Source: an uncultured Clostridia bacterium
Lineage (GTDB): Bacteria; Bacillota; Clostridia; Christensenellales; CAG-917
Length of the DNA stretch: 54,757 nucleotides
Assembly: GCA_934254835.1 (NCBI GenBank)
Contig: CAKQMI010000005.1
Span: forward strand, 1 to 54,757
Reading direction: 5' to 3'
This document shows positions 32,294-40,153 of the stretch, in pieces. The translations under genes and the position numbers were made by a program. How positions within the stretch are numbered: the stretch's first letter is position 1; every line of letters begins with the position of its first letter. The notes beneath the pieces are model-generated. The model was not told the origin of the DNA and did not search any database. It saw only the letters and a program-made list of their open reading frames with translations.

Positions 32294-34915
32294 TTACTTT
32301 AAGTCGTTGATACGCGCGATAAGTTTTTCTTTCAATTCCTGATTCTTTTTCAGTTTTTCGGTTTCGGCGTCCACAAGTTGCTTCGGCGCTTTTGCGATAA
32401 ACCCTTTGTTGTTGAGCATACCCTCGCCCCTTGCGATTTCCTTATTCACGCCGTCAAGTTCCTTATTCAGCCTTGCGATTTCCTTATCGGTGTCGATAAG
32501 TTCGCCAAGCGGGATAAAGATTTCGGCAAAAGGAGTGACCAGTGCGGACAACTTCTTTTCGTCGGGTTTTTCGTCGGTCATAACGACCTCGCCGACGCCC
32601 GCCATTTTCTCGATATACATTGAAAGTTTTTGCACGACCGAAAAATGTTCGCCCGCCTTTACGAAGACTTTAATCTTTTTGGACGGCGCGACCTGCATTT
32701 CGTTTCTGACGTTTCTGATGGCTTTTATGATGTCCATCACGCCCTCAAACGCCTTTGCTTCCTTATAATAATTGAATTTTTTGTTGTATTTCGGCCATTC
32801 TTCGGTCATAAGAGCGTGGCGTTTTCCCGTCTGCTTGTACTGATAAATTTCCTCGGTGACGAACGGAATGAACGGATGCATAAGTTTCAAAATCTCGTCC
32901 AAAACGTAGTTCAAAACGGTGAGCGCATTGAGCCTTGCCCTGTCGTTGTCGCCGTACAGCATAGGCTTGGTCGCCTCGATATACCAGTCGCAGAAGTCGC
33001 TCCAAACGAAGTCGTAAAGTTTGCCGGTGGCAAGCCCGATTTCGTATTTATTGAGGTTGATAGTGACCTCTTTTATGACGTTGTTGAGCCTTGACAAAAT
33101 CCATTTATCGGCGTAAGTCAGGCGGATATCCTCCAGTTTTTTGAAGTCTTTGCCCTCGCTGTTCATAAGGACGAAGCGGGAGGCGTTCCAAATTTTATTG
33201 ATGAAGTTTCGAGCGGACTCGACCTTTTCCTCGATAAATCTGGTGTCACCGCCGGGGGCAACGCCCGTCGCCAGCGAAAACCTCAGAGCGTCCGCGCCGT
33301 ACTTGTCGATAATTTCAAGCGGATCGACGCCGTTGTTCAACGATTTCGACATTTTTCGACCTTCGCTGTCACGCACGATACCGTGGATAAGCACCTCGGA
33401 GAACGGGACCTCGTGCATGTTTTCGATACCGCTGAAAATCATACGCGCCACCCAGAAGAAGATGATGTCGTATGCCGTCACAAGCAAATTTGTGGGGTAA
33501 AAATATTTCAGTTCCTCGGTGTTCCTCGGGAAGCCGAGCGTCGAGAACGGCCACAGCGCGCTTGAAAACCAAGTGTCCAAAACGTCCTCGTCCTGCTTGA
33601 AATGCGTGCAACCGCACTTCGGACAAACGGCGGGCATTTCCTTCACAACAACCATTTCACCGCACTGCTCGCAGTAATAAGCGGGAATACGATGTCCCCA
33701 CCAAAGTTGACGCGAAATGCACCAATCTTTGACGTTTTCCATCCAGTTGAAGTAAATCTTCTCAAAGCGCGTGGGGATAAACTCGGTACGCTTGGATTTT
33801 ACAGCCTTGATGGCGGGTTTTGCAAGGGGTTTCATCGACACGAACCACTGTTTTGACACCATAGGTTCGACGACGTTTTTGCAACGATAGCACTCGCCGA
33901 CGTTGTGTTTGTACGGCTCGATTTTGACCAAAAAGCCTTGTTCTTTCAGGTCTTTCACGATTGCGTCACGGCACTCGTCGCGGGTGAGCCCTTGATATTT
34001 GCCTGCGTTTTCGTTCATAATCGCGCTGTCGTCCATAACGCGGATAACGGGCAGGTTGTGACGAAGACCGACCTCGAAGTCGTTGGGATCGTGAGCGGGT
34101 GTGATTTTGACCGCACCCGTACCGAATCCGATCTCGCAATAGTCGTCGGCAATCAGCGGAATTTCGCGCCCGACGATAGGCAAAATCAATGTTTTGCCCA
34201 AAATATCGGCGTATCTTTCGTCCGCGGGGTTGACCGCAACCGCCGTATCGCCCAGGAGCGTTTCGGGACGAGTCGTTGCGATGACGACGTACTTGTCGCT
34301 GTCCTTCACGGGATAGCGGATATGCCATAAATTACTGTCCTTTTCGGAGTATTCGACCTCGGCGTCGGACAGCGCGGTGTGGCAACCGGGACACCAGTTG
34401 ATAATTCTGTCACCGCGATAAATCAGCCCTTTTTCATACAGACGAATGAACACTTCCTGCACCGCTGCCGAAAGGTTGTCGTCCATGGTGAACGCTTGTT
34501 TCGACCAGTCGCACGACGTGCCGAGGCGTTTTTGTTGCTCGACGATTCTTCCGCCGTACTTATGCGTCCATGCCCACGCTCTTTCGAGGAAGCCTTCGCG
34601 ACCGACGTCGTTTTTGGTCAGCCCTTCCGCCTTCATCTGATCGACGATTTTGAGTTCCGTCGCGATGCTGGCGTGGTCGGTGCCGGGGAGCCACAGTGCC
34701 TCGAACCCGTCCATACGCTTGAAGCGAATGATAATATCTTGTATGGTATTATCGAGGGCGTGCCCCATGTGAAGTTGCCCCGTGACGTTGGGGGGAGGCA
34801 TCATAATCGTAAAAGGCTCTTTTTTCTTATTGACGTGCGCCTCAAAGAATTTGTTTTTCATCCAATAATCGTAGATTTTCTGTTCGAAACTCTGCGGTTG
34901 ATAAGTTTTTTCCAT
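32294..34915 (-). CDS. valS: Valyl-tRNA synthetase
   Basis: This class I aminoacyl-tRNA synthetase of about 873 residues has the HIGH-equivalent PPPNVTGQLHMGHA and the signature KMSKSLNNG. It has an editing domain with TTRPETLLGDTAV, a zinc-type CEQCGEMVVVKEMPAVCPKC insertion and a C-terminal coiled coil. ATG at 34915 (MEKTYQPQSFEQKIYDYW) matches the family start; ATG at 34921 adds two residues. Neither has a strong ribosome site. The long upstream extension is not conserved. No T-box leader was found; instead a 105-bp palindrome lies just upstream. Confidence 0.96.
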   Translation of the reverse strand: MEKTYQPQSFEQKIYDYWMKNKFFEAHVNKKKEPFTIMMPPPNVTGQLHMGHALDNTIQDIIIRFKRMDGFEALWLPGTDHASIATELKIVDQMKAEGLTKNDVGREGFLERAWAWTHKYGGRIVEQQKRLGTSCDWSKQAFTMDDNLSAAVQEVFIRLYEKGLIYRGDRIINWCPGCHTALSDAEVEYSEKDSNLWHIRYPVKDSDKYVVIATTRPETLLGDTAVAVNPADERYADILGKTLILPIVGREIPLIADDYCEIGFGTGAVKITPAHDPNDFEVGLRHNLPVIRVMDDSAIMNENAGKYQGLTRDECRDAIVKDLKEQGFLVKIEPYKHNVGECYRCKNVVEPMVSKQWFVSMKPLAKPAIKAVKSKRTEFIPTRFEKIYFNWMENVKDWCISRQLWWGHRIPAYYCEQCGEMVVVKEMPAVCPKCGCTHFKQDEDVLDTWFSSALWPFSTLGFPRNTEELKYFYPTNLLVTAYDIIFFWVARMIFSGIENMHEVPFSEVLIHGIVRDSEGRKMSKSLNNGVDPLEIIDKYGADALRFSLATGVAPGGDTRFIEEKVESARNFINKIWNASRFVLMNSEGKDFKKLEDIRLTYADKWILSRLNNVIKEVTINLNKYEIGLATGKLYDFVWSDFCDWYIEATKPMLYGDNDRARLNALTVLNYVLDEILKLMHPFIPFVTEEIYQYKQTGKRHALMTEEWPKYNKKFNYYKEAKAFEGVMDIIKAIRNVRNEMQVAPSKKIKVFVKAGEHFSVVQKLSMYIEKMAGVGEVVMTDEKPDEKKLSALVTPFAEIFIPLGELIDTDKEIARLNKELDGVNKEIARGEGMLNNKGFIAKAPKQLVDAETEKLKKNQELKEKLIARINDLK

Positions 34916-34948
34916 ATCCATAATACGTACCACTAAAAAATTATTAAG

Positions 34949-35053
34949 TATACCAGACGGGAATAATACTGTATGTATAAACCGTGAGCGCAACGAAGTT
35001 TTAGTCAAAAACACGGAGCAAGACCACGGTTCATATTGTTCCTGTCTGGTATA
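34949..35053. repeat. 105-bp inverted-repeat element in the valS leader
   Basis: The ends TATACCAGACGGGAATAAT and, read back, TATACCAGACAGGAACAAT match at 17 of 19 positions. An inner stem AACCGTG/CACGGTT encloses sequence containing GAGCG and GTCAAAAAC, words shared with the variable-stem hairpins elsewhere. It lies between the pgsA terminator and valS, so it is inside or next to the valS leader. Confidence 0.8.
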
Positions 35054-35084
35054 AAACACAAAGCGACGTTTCCGCCACTTTGTG
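35053..35084 (-). terminator. Intrinsic terminator of pgsA
   Basis: On the minus strand CACAAAGTGGCG, a GAAA loop and CGTCGCTTTGTG are followed by TTTTAT, 29 bp after the pgsA stop. The loop and T-tract are typical. Confidence 0.8.
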
Positions 35085-35112
35085 CAAGTTCAAAGTATTG
35101 TTTTTGGTTTGT

Positions 35113-35838
35113 TTATTTGCTTTCGGCGTTTTCGGCGACCTCGCATAAGGGTTCTTCGGCCTCGTCCAGCCTGTTTCCGAATTTATCGACCTTGCCGGCT
35201 TTGAAATCGGCGTCGAATTTTTTGAGTTCCTTCACCGTTATGGCAAAGTACGTTATGAGCGCATAGAACGCCAACACGCATCCGACAAGCATCACTATCC
35301 AGTCAAGGCTCATCTCGATGCCCTGCACCGTCGTGCCGAAAGTCCACCATTTGACAAGAAGCTTATGGAAGAAGGTCAGCACCACACCGCCCGAGATAAC
35401 CGCCGAGGCGATTTTCCCCGCAAATACCGCCTGAATGACGATTTTGCGCTTTAAGAGCACCGGCGAAACACAGACCATCAAAAGTTCCTTCACGGCGATA
35501 AGTACAAGGAAGTACCACGGCATAAACTTGATGATGACCAGACACAATATCGACGATACGTGCATCAGTTTGTCGGCAAGCGGATCGAAAACCTTGCCAA
35601 TGTCCGACACCATATTGAACTTTCTGGCGATTTTGCCGTCAACGAGGTCGGAGCACGCCGCCACAAAAAACACGCCGAGCGCCCAGTAAATCAGGTTGCC
35701 TTTGTCGGGGTGAAGCCCGCCGACGAGGCACAACGTCACGAATACGGGAATGCACAGCATTCTAAAATACGTTATGACGTTGGGGATAAGCCAAATATCT
35801 TCCTTTTTGAAAACAATTTTGTTGGGTTTGTTTTCCAT
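35113..35838 (-). CDS. pgsA: CDP-alcohol phosphatidyltransferase (phosphatidylglycerophosphate synthase-like)
   Basis: This 241-residue membrane enzyme transfers a phosphatidyl group from CDP-diacylglycerol, most likely to glycerol-3-phosphate. The full catalytic motif is present: D64, D67, G68, A71, R72, G81, D85 and D89. About five hydrophobic segments follow. A charged C-terminal extension of about 35 residues is not part of the catalytic core. It has its own promoter and terminator and is divergent from the GH3 gene. Phosphatidylinositol or cardiolipin type substrates cannot be ruled out. Confidence 0.88.
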   Translation of the reverse strand: MENKPNKIVFKKEDIWLIPNVITYFRMLCIPVFVTLCLVGGLHPDKGNLIYWALGVFFVAACSDLVDGKIARKFNMVSDIGKVFDPLADKLMHVSSILCLVIIKFMPWYFLVLIAVKELLMVCVSPVLLKRKIVIQAVFAGKIASAVISGGVVLTFFHKLLVKWWTFGTTVQGIEMSLDWIVMLVGCVLAFYALITYFAITVKELKKFDADFKAGKVDKFGNRLDEAEEPLCEVAENAESK

Positions 35839-35889
35839 AAATTTTCTCCAGCGGAGTTATTAGCCTTGAATAATCAAAACATACGTAGT

Positions 35890-35918
35890 ATTATATCACA
35901 TATTGTTTTTCGTGTAAA
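35890..35918 (-). promoter_or_regulatory. Promoter of pgsA
   Basis: TTTACA (35913-35918), 17 bp, TATAAT (35890-35895) on the minus strand, about 50 bp upstream of the start. Confidence 0.7.
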
Positions 35919-35997
35919 CTTAATTTCGGTTGGCACAAACAAAATAATATTTAATTATATTTATATCAATATTTGCTTTTGAATGGCTTTTCAACTA

Positions 35998-36026
35998 TTG
36001 CAAAGTTTTAATCGGTATGCTAAAAT
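35998..36026 (+). promoter_or_regulatory. Promoter of the GH3 gene
   Basis: TTGCAA (35998-36003), 17 bp, TAAAAT (36021-36026). A second possible -10 (CATAAT, 36092-36097) lies close to the ribosome site. No catabolite-repression operator was recognised. Confidence 0.6.
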
Positions 36027-36111
36027 AAGACTGAATTATTTTAGATTTTAATGCTAACCGAAAATTTTGCAAACTTTTTTGTTGCGGTCGGCATAATTAC
36101 TGGAGGAATAT

Positions 36112-38538
36112 ATGGAAGACGTAAAAACACTCGTCGGCAAACTCACCCTCGAAGAAAAGGTGCATTTGCTAAGCGGAAAAACGTTTTGGACGACCTATCC
36201 CGTTGAAAGGCTCGGCATTCCGTCGGTGAAAATGACGGACGGTCCCCACGGCACGCGCGAGGAAATCGAAGGCGGTAGTATCACCAACGTGATGAAGGAC
36301 AGCGTCCCCTCAACGTGTTTCCCCTCGCTTGTCGTTTACGGCAGTTCGTGGGACAGAGATCTTGCGTTCGAGTGCGCAAAAGCAATCGGGCAAGAAGCGG
36401 TAACGCAAGGCATCTCAACGGTGCTCGGCCCCGGTACGAATATCAAGCGTTCCCCTCTTTGTGGCAGAAATTTCGAGTATTTTTCGGAGGATCCTTATCT
36501 TGCGGGGGAACTTGCCTCTTCGTTTATTGCCGGTCTTCAGTCGGAAAACGTCGGCGCAAGTCTTAAACACTACTGCGCCAACAACCAGGAAAACAGCCGT
36601 ATGTCAATCGACGCAATCGTTGACGAGCGCGCCCTTCGCGAAATTTACCTTCCCGCTTTCGAAACAGCCGTGCAACGCTCCGATCCGTGGCAGGTCATGT
36701 GCAGTTACAACCGCCTGAACGGCGAGTACGTCTCGGAAAGCGACAAGATGATCAACAAAATCTTGCGCGACGAGTTCGGCTTTAGGGGTATGGTCGTGTC
36801 CGACTGGGGCGCAATCAACCGCCGTGTCGAAGGAGTTCAGGGCGGTATCGACCTCGAAATGCCCGGCAACAACGGCTTGCACGATCAGGCTGTCATCGAC
36901 GCCGTCAACGACGGCAGACTTTCGATGGAAGACCTCGACAAAGCCGTCACCCACGTCCTCGAATACGTCCAAAAAGGCGAAAAATCCAAACGCGAAGGCT
37001 ACGTTTGCGACTACACCGCGCACCATGCGCTCGCCAGAAAAATGGCAGGAGCAGGCTCCGTCCTCCTCAAAAACGACGATGCGGTTCTTCCCTTCAATAA
37101 GTCCGACAAGGTTTTGGTCATCGGCGCACTTGCAGAAACGCCGAGGTATCAAGGCGGTGGTTCTTCGCAAATTCACCCCAAAAACCTCGTGTCGATTCTG
37201 GACGCTCTAAGCAACGAAAACATCACCTACGATTACGTCCGCGGTTATTCCTTGAAAGGCGACGGATACAACAAGAAATTGTTGAATGAGGCAGTTGAAC
37301 GTGCAAAATCGCACGATAAAGTCATTGTTGTGGTTGGTCTTACGCCTGAGTACGAAAGCGAAGGCTTCGACAGACGCCACATGGATTTGCCCATGGGACA
37401 CAATAAACTTGTGGACGAACTTGCAAAAGTCAACGAAAATCTCGTTGTTGTCTTGGTGTGCGGTTCGCCCGTAACTCTCCCTTGGACAAAGCGCATAAAA
37501 GCACTTCTCAACATCTACGTCGGTGGCGAAGCAGGCGGTGAAGGTGCGGTCGACGTCTTGTTCGGCAACGTAAATCCGTCGGGCAAACTCGCCGAGACTT
37601 TCCAAAAACACCTCAACGACAATATCAACAGCGCGTACTTCCCGATGGGCACGAAAAACGTGCAATATCGCGAAAGCGTTTACGTCGGATATCGTTATTT
37701 CGACACCGCAGGAAAACCCGTTCGCTACCCATTCGGACACGGTTTATCTTACACCACGTTTGAGTATTCCAACCTCGTTTTGTCGTCCGAAAAAATCAAC
37801 GACACCGACACGCTTACCGTCACTTTCGACGTCAAAAACACCGGCAAAGTCGCGGGCGCGGAGGTTGCGCAACTGTATGTCAAGGACGTCGCTTCCACGA
37901 TTTTCCGCCCCGAAAAGGAATTGAAAGGCTTTGAAAAAATCTTTTTGGAGGCGGGCGAAACGAAATCCGTCACCATTACCCTCAATAAGCGCGCGTTCGC
38001 GTTCTACAACGTTCTCGCGCATGACTGGACGGTCGAGTCGGGCGATTTCGAGATTTTGGTCGGCGCAAGCAGTCGCGACATCAGACTTTCAAAAGTCGTC
38101 ACTGTCAACGCACCCGCCGTACAAATCAAAGATTTGAGAAAAGAAGCACCCGTCTATTACGATTTGGCGTCCGCAACCGAACTCCCGATTGAGGAGTTTT
38201 CGGCGGTTTACGGCGCAGACGTCCCCGAAAATATCCCGCCCAAACGTGGCGAGTTCGACATCAACAGCACCGTAGACGAGGTCTCGATTACCGCTTTTGG
38301 CAAATTCCTGAAAAAAGTCTTGGTCACCGGCGCAAAACTTTTGACAAAAGGCGCGGCAAACCAAATGATGGCTGTCAACAGCATCGTCACCATGCCACTA
38401 AGAAGTTTTTCGGGCTTCACGGGCGGACTTGTTTCGGAATCGAGCGTCGACGGACTTGTCGATATCTTCAACAAGAAAAAAGGTGGCTTCAGAAAATTTG
38501 TGAAAGGCTTCAAAAAATCCAAGAAGCCCCAAAGATAA
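36112..38538 (+). CDS. Glycoside hydrolase family 3 beta-glucosidase
   Basis: This 808-residue protein has an N-terminal TIM-barrel domain with MTDGPHGTRE (41-50), KHYCANNQE (152-160) and the nucleophile D231 in GMVVSDWGA. A C-terminal alpha/beta sandwich and a fibronectin-III-like domain (RYPFGHGLSYTTFEYSNL onward) follow. There is no signal peptide, so it acts on oligosaccharides taken up into the cytoplasm. A C-terminal basic extension of about 120 residues, with hydrophobic pieces (MMAVNSIVTMPLRSFSGFTGG), goes beyond the usual domains. GGAGGA precedes the start. Beta-glucosidase or beta-xylosidase specificity cannot be told apart. Confidence 0.92.
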   Translation: MEDVKTLVGKLTLEEKVHLLSGKTFWTTYPVERLGIPSVKMTDGPHGTREEIEGGSITNVMKDSVPSTCFPSLVVYGSSWDRDLAFECAKAIGQEAVTQGISTVLGPGTNIKRSPLCGRNFEYFSEDPYLAGELASSFIAGLQSENVGASLKHYCANNQENSRMSIDAIVDERALREIYLPAFETAVQRSDPWQVMCSYNRLNGEYVSESDKMINKILRDEFGFRGMVVSDWGAINRRVEGVQGGIDLEMPGNNGLHDQAVIDAVNDGRLSMEDLDKAVTHVLEYVQKGEKSKREGYVCDYTAHHALARKMAGAGSVLLKNDDAVLPFNKSDKVLVIGALAETPRYQGGGSSQIHPKNLVSILDALSNENITYDYVRGYSLKGDGYNKKLLNEAVERAKSHDKVIVVVGLTPEYESEGFDRRHMDLPMGHNKLVDELAKVNENLVVVLVCGSPVTLPWTKRIKALLNIYVGGEAGGEGAVDVLFGNVNPSGKLAETFQKHLNDNINSAYFPMGTKNVQYRESVYVGYRYFDTAGKPVRYPFGHGLSYTTFEYSNLVLSSEKINDTDTLTVTFDVKNTGKVAGAEVAQLYVKDVASTIFRPEKELKGFEKIFLEAGETKSVTITLNKRAFAFYNVLAHDWTVESGDFEILVGASSRDIRLSKVVTVNAPAVQIKDLRKEAPVYYDLASATELPIEEFSAVYGADVPENIPPKRGEFDINSTVDEVSITAFGKFLKKVLVTGAKLLTKGAANQMMAVNSIVTMPLRSFSGFTGGLVSESSVDGLVDIFNKKKGGFRKFVKGFKKSKKPQR

Positions 38539-38557
38539 TCCGAATTTTTATAAAGCA

Positions 38558-38584
38558 AAAGCACCGAATTTTCGGTGCTTTTTA
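38558..38584 (+). terminator. Intrinsic terminator of the GH3 gene
   Basis: The stem AGCACCGA/TCGGTGCT with a TTTT-type loop is followed by TTTTTAT, 20 bp after the stop. Confidence 0.88.
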
Positions 38585-38597
38585 TATGCCCCGAAAG

Positions 38598-39393
38598 TTC
38601 AAGTATGCGGGGCATTTCCATAACGAATTAGAATAAATGGTGCAAAAGTCAGAGTTTTGTTTTTTTGTCTTGCAAAATAAGTTGAAATAATGTTTTTCAA
38701 CAAGGTGCGTTCCCACGATATGCGTCGTATGCTTCGTTCCTCGCAATGACAGTGGAGCGTACCTCTCCAAAATGTTAGAAAATTAAAGCGTGTTCCCTGC
38801 GTGCGACGCACTTATTGTCATTCCGAGCGTAGCGTGGGAATCTCCCGGAAGGGACACCTTATCCTACTGTCGTTTATGCGGTTTCGTTCCCACGAGATTC
38901 TCACGGCATCGCCTGTGGCGATGCCTCAGAATGACATATTGCAAAAAGATAGTTCACTCGTCCGCAATTGCAAATAAAAAACCCGCCGTAAAAACGGCGA
39001 GAATTTGATGGATTTTTGACGTTTCTCGGTGGGTTCTCGCGAGGGCGCGTACACGTCGCAAATCTCGCTCTTGATCAAACAAACTCATTACATTTATTTG
39101 TTTGTCTTATGCTCGCAGGGTTCCCGATAATTGCCTAAGAATGACATAATATAGAAACGGCGAGAATGCGTCACAAACTATTCTTTTAATAAAAATCCCG
39201 CCATAAAAACGGCGAGATTTTGATGAGAATGTGGTTTTCTCGGCGGGTTCTGAAAATTCCAGTGTACACGTCGCACACTTCGCTTTTGAAATCACGTTAT
39301 CGCAAGCGATAACGCTCACTCTTTTGCTTGTGTGCTCCTTCTCCCCACAAGTACACAGTATCCCATGGGGGTTATTCTATAATAAATTTATGT
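38598..39393. repeat. Large repeat mosaic between GH3 and the V-ATPase operon
   Basis: No gene is seen here. In order: fragments near 38640-38765; CATTCTGAG-family elements at 38818-38862 and 38879-38937 (inner stem GCATCGCC/GGCGATGC); a left half of a family-B palindrome at 38989-39052 that breaks at its GTAC apex and runs into a variable-stem hairpin (39054-39116); another element end (39120-39150); a degenerate palindrome end near 39154; a left half of a family-A palindrome at 39204-39267 that again breaks at GTAC; and a variable-stem hairpin at 39273-39335 with GTACACAGTATCCC. Short ORFs cross it but have no gene character. Confidence 0.8.
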
Positions 39394-39394
39394 T

Positions 39395-39523
39395 GCAAAA
39401 GTCAGAATTTTGATGGATTTTCGGGGTTCTTGACGGGTTCGTGCGAAGGCGCGTACTTTGTCGTACGTAACTGAGCAGGGTTCCGTCAAAACGCCGAAAA
39501 GGCGCAAATTGTCGCCGTTTTTA
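39395..39523. repeat. Nested palindrome, family B, with degenerate left end
   Basis: The right end GCGCAAATTGTCGCCGTTTTTA is family B. The left end (AAAAGTCAGAATTTTG) has lost the ACGGC arm. The inner stem TTGACG/CGTCAA is perfect but different in sequence from the other copies. GGGTTC bulges, a TGC/GCA stem and the CGTAC/GTACG apex are kept. The right-hand TTA is the stop codon of the V-ATPase D subunit gene. Confidence 0.85.
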
Positions 39524-40153
39524 TGACTTTTGCTCGATCATTGATTTGACTTTCATAAGCCTTATCGTCGCCGACCTTTCGTTCTCGTCAAGTTTCATAT
39601 TGATATACTTAATGGTCTCCTCGATTTGGGGAATCATGACGTACTCCAACGCATTGACGCGACGGCGGTTCTTTTCGATTTCGTCGGCGAGCATATTACA
39701 AGTTTTTTCGACCTCGGCAAGTTTGACAAGTTTAATAAGCAAGGTTGACAGAGTGCCGATTGATGCGTCCAGTTCCGACGTGACGGTGTCGAATGAATAA
39801 GGATACTTATCCTGCCCTTCCTGCTCGACGACGGAGATACTCGGCACCTCGACGCTCATGACGTTGTTGGACGAAAGCGTAATTTCGGCTTTGGTTGCGG
39901 GCATCATGACGGCTTCCTCGATGACGGCGTTGGACGAAACGGCGCGGGCAAGCGTAAAGCCTTTCAGCGCGCTTGAAAGTTCGTCCTCGATTTCCTCGCG
40001 AAGGCGTTTGTTTTCGCGGACGTACACCATAAATTGGCGAATCATTTCGTCCGACTTATCCTTCAAAAGTTTGTGTCCCCTCGTTGCGGTTTTAAGACGG
40101 GTTTTAAGCCGTCTTAATTCCATACGAGTAGGATTAACGTTCATTTTAGCCAT
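39521..40153 (-). CDS. ntpD: V-type ATP synthase/ATPase subunit D
   Basis: This 210-residue protein is the central-shaft coiled-coil subunit that rotates inside the A3B3 head. Two long helices are separated by a small middle domain. The start MNVNPTRMELRRLKTRLKTA and the ending RRVNALEYVMIPQIEETIKYI are family signatures. It is the last gene of the V-ATPase operon, overlapping ntpB by 8 bp. Its stop codon lies in a palindromic repeat. Confidence 0.94.
   Translation of the reverse strand: MAKMNVNPTRMELRRLKTRLKTATRGHKLLKDKSDEMIRQFMVYVRENKRLREEIEDELSSALKGFTLARAVSSNAVIEEAVMMPATKAEITLSSNNVMSVEVPSISVVEQEGQDKYPYSFDTVTSELDASIGTLSTLLIKLVKLAEVEKTCNMLADEIEKNRRRVNALEYVMIPQIEETIKYINMKLDENERSATIRLMKVKSMIEQKS

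Noticed and set aside
34916..35112. T-box leader before valS
   Set aside because: No specifier or antiterminator T-box sequence (TGGNACCGCG type); the visible structures are the pgsA terminator and a palindromic element.
38582..38811. Two small overlapping frames (62 and 70 codons) after the GH3 gene
   Set aside because: They cover repeat fragments, lack ribosome sites and encode repeat-derived peptides.
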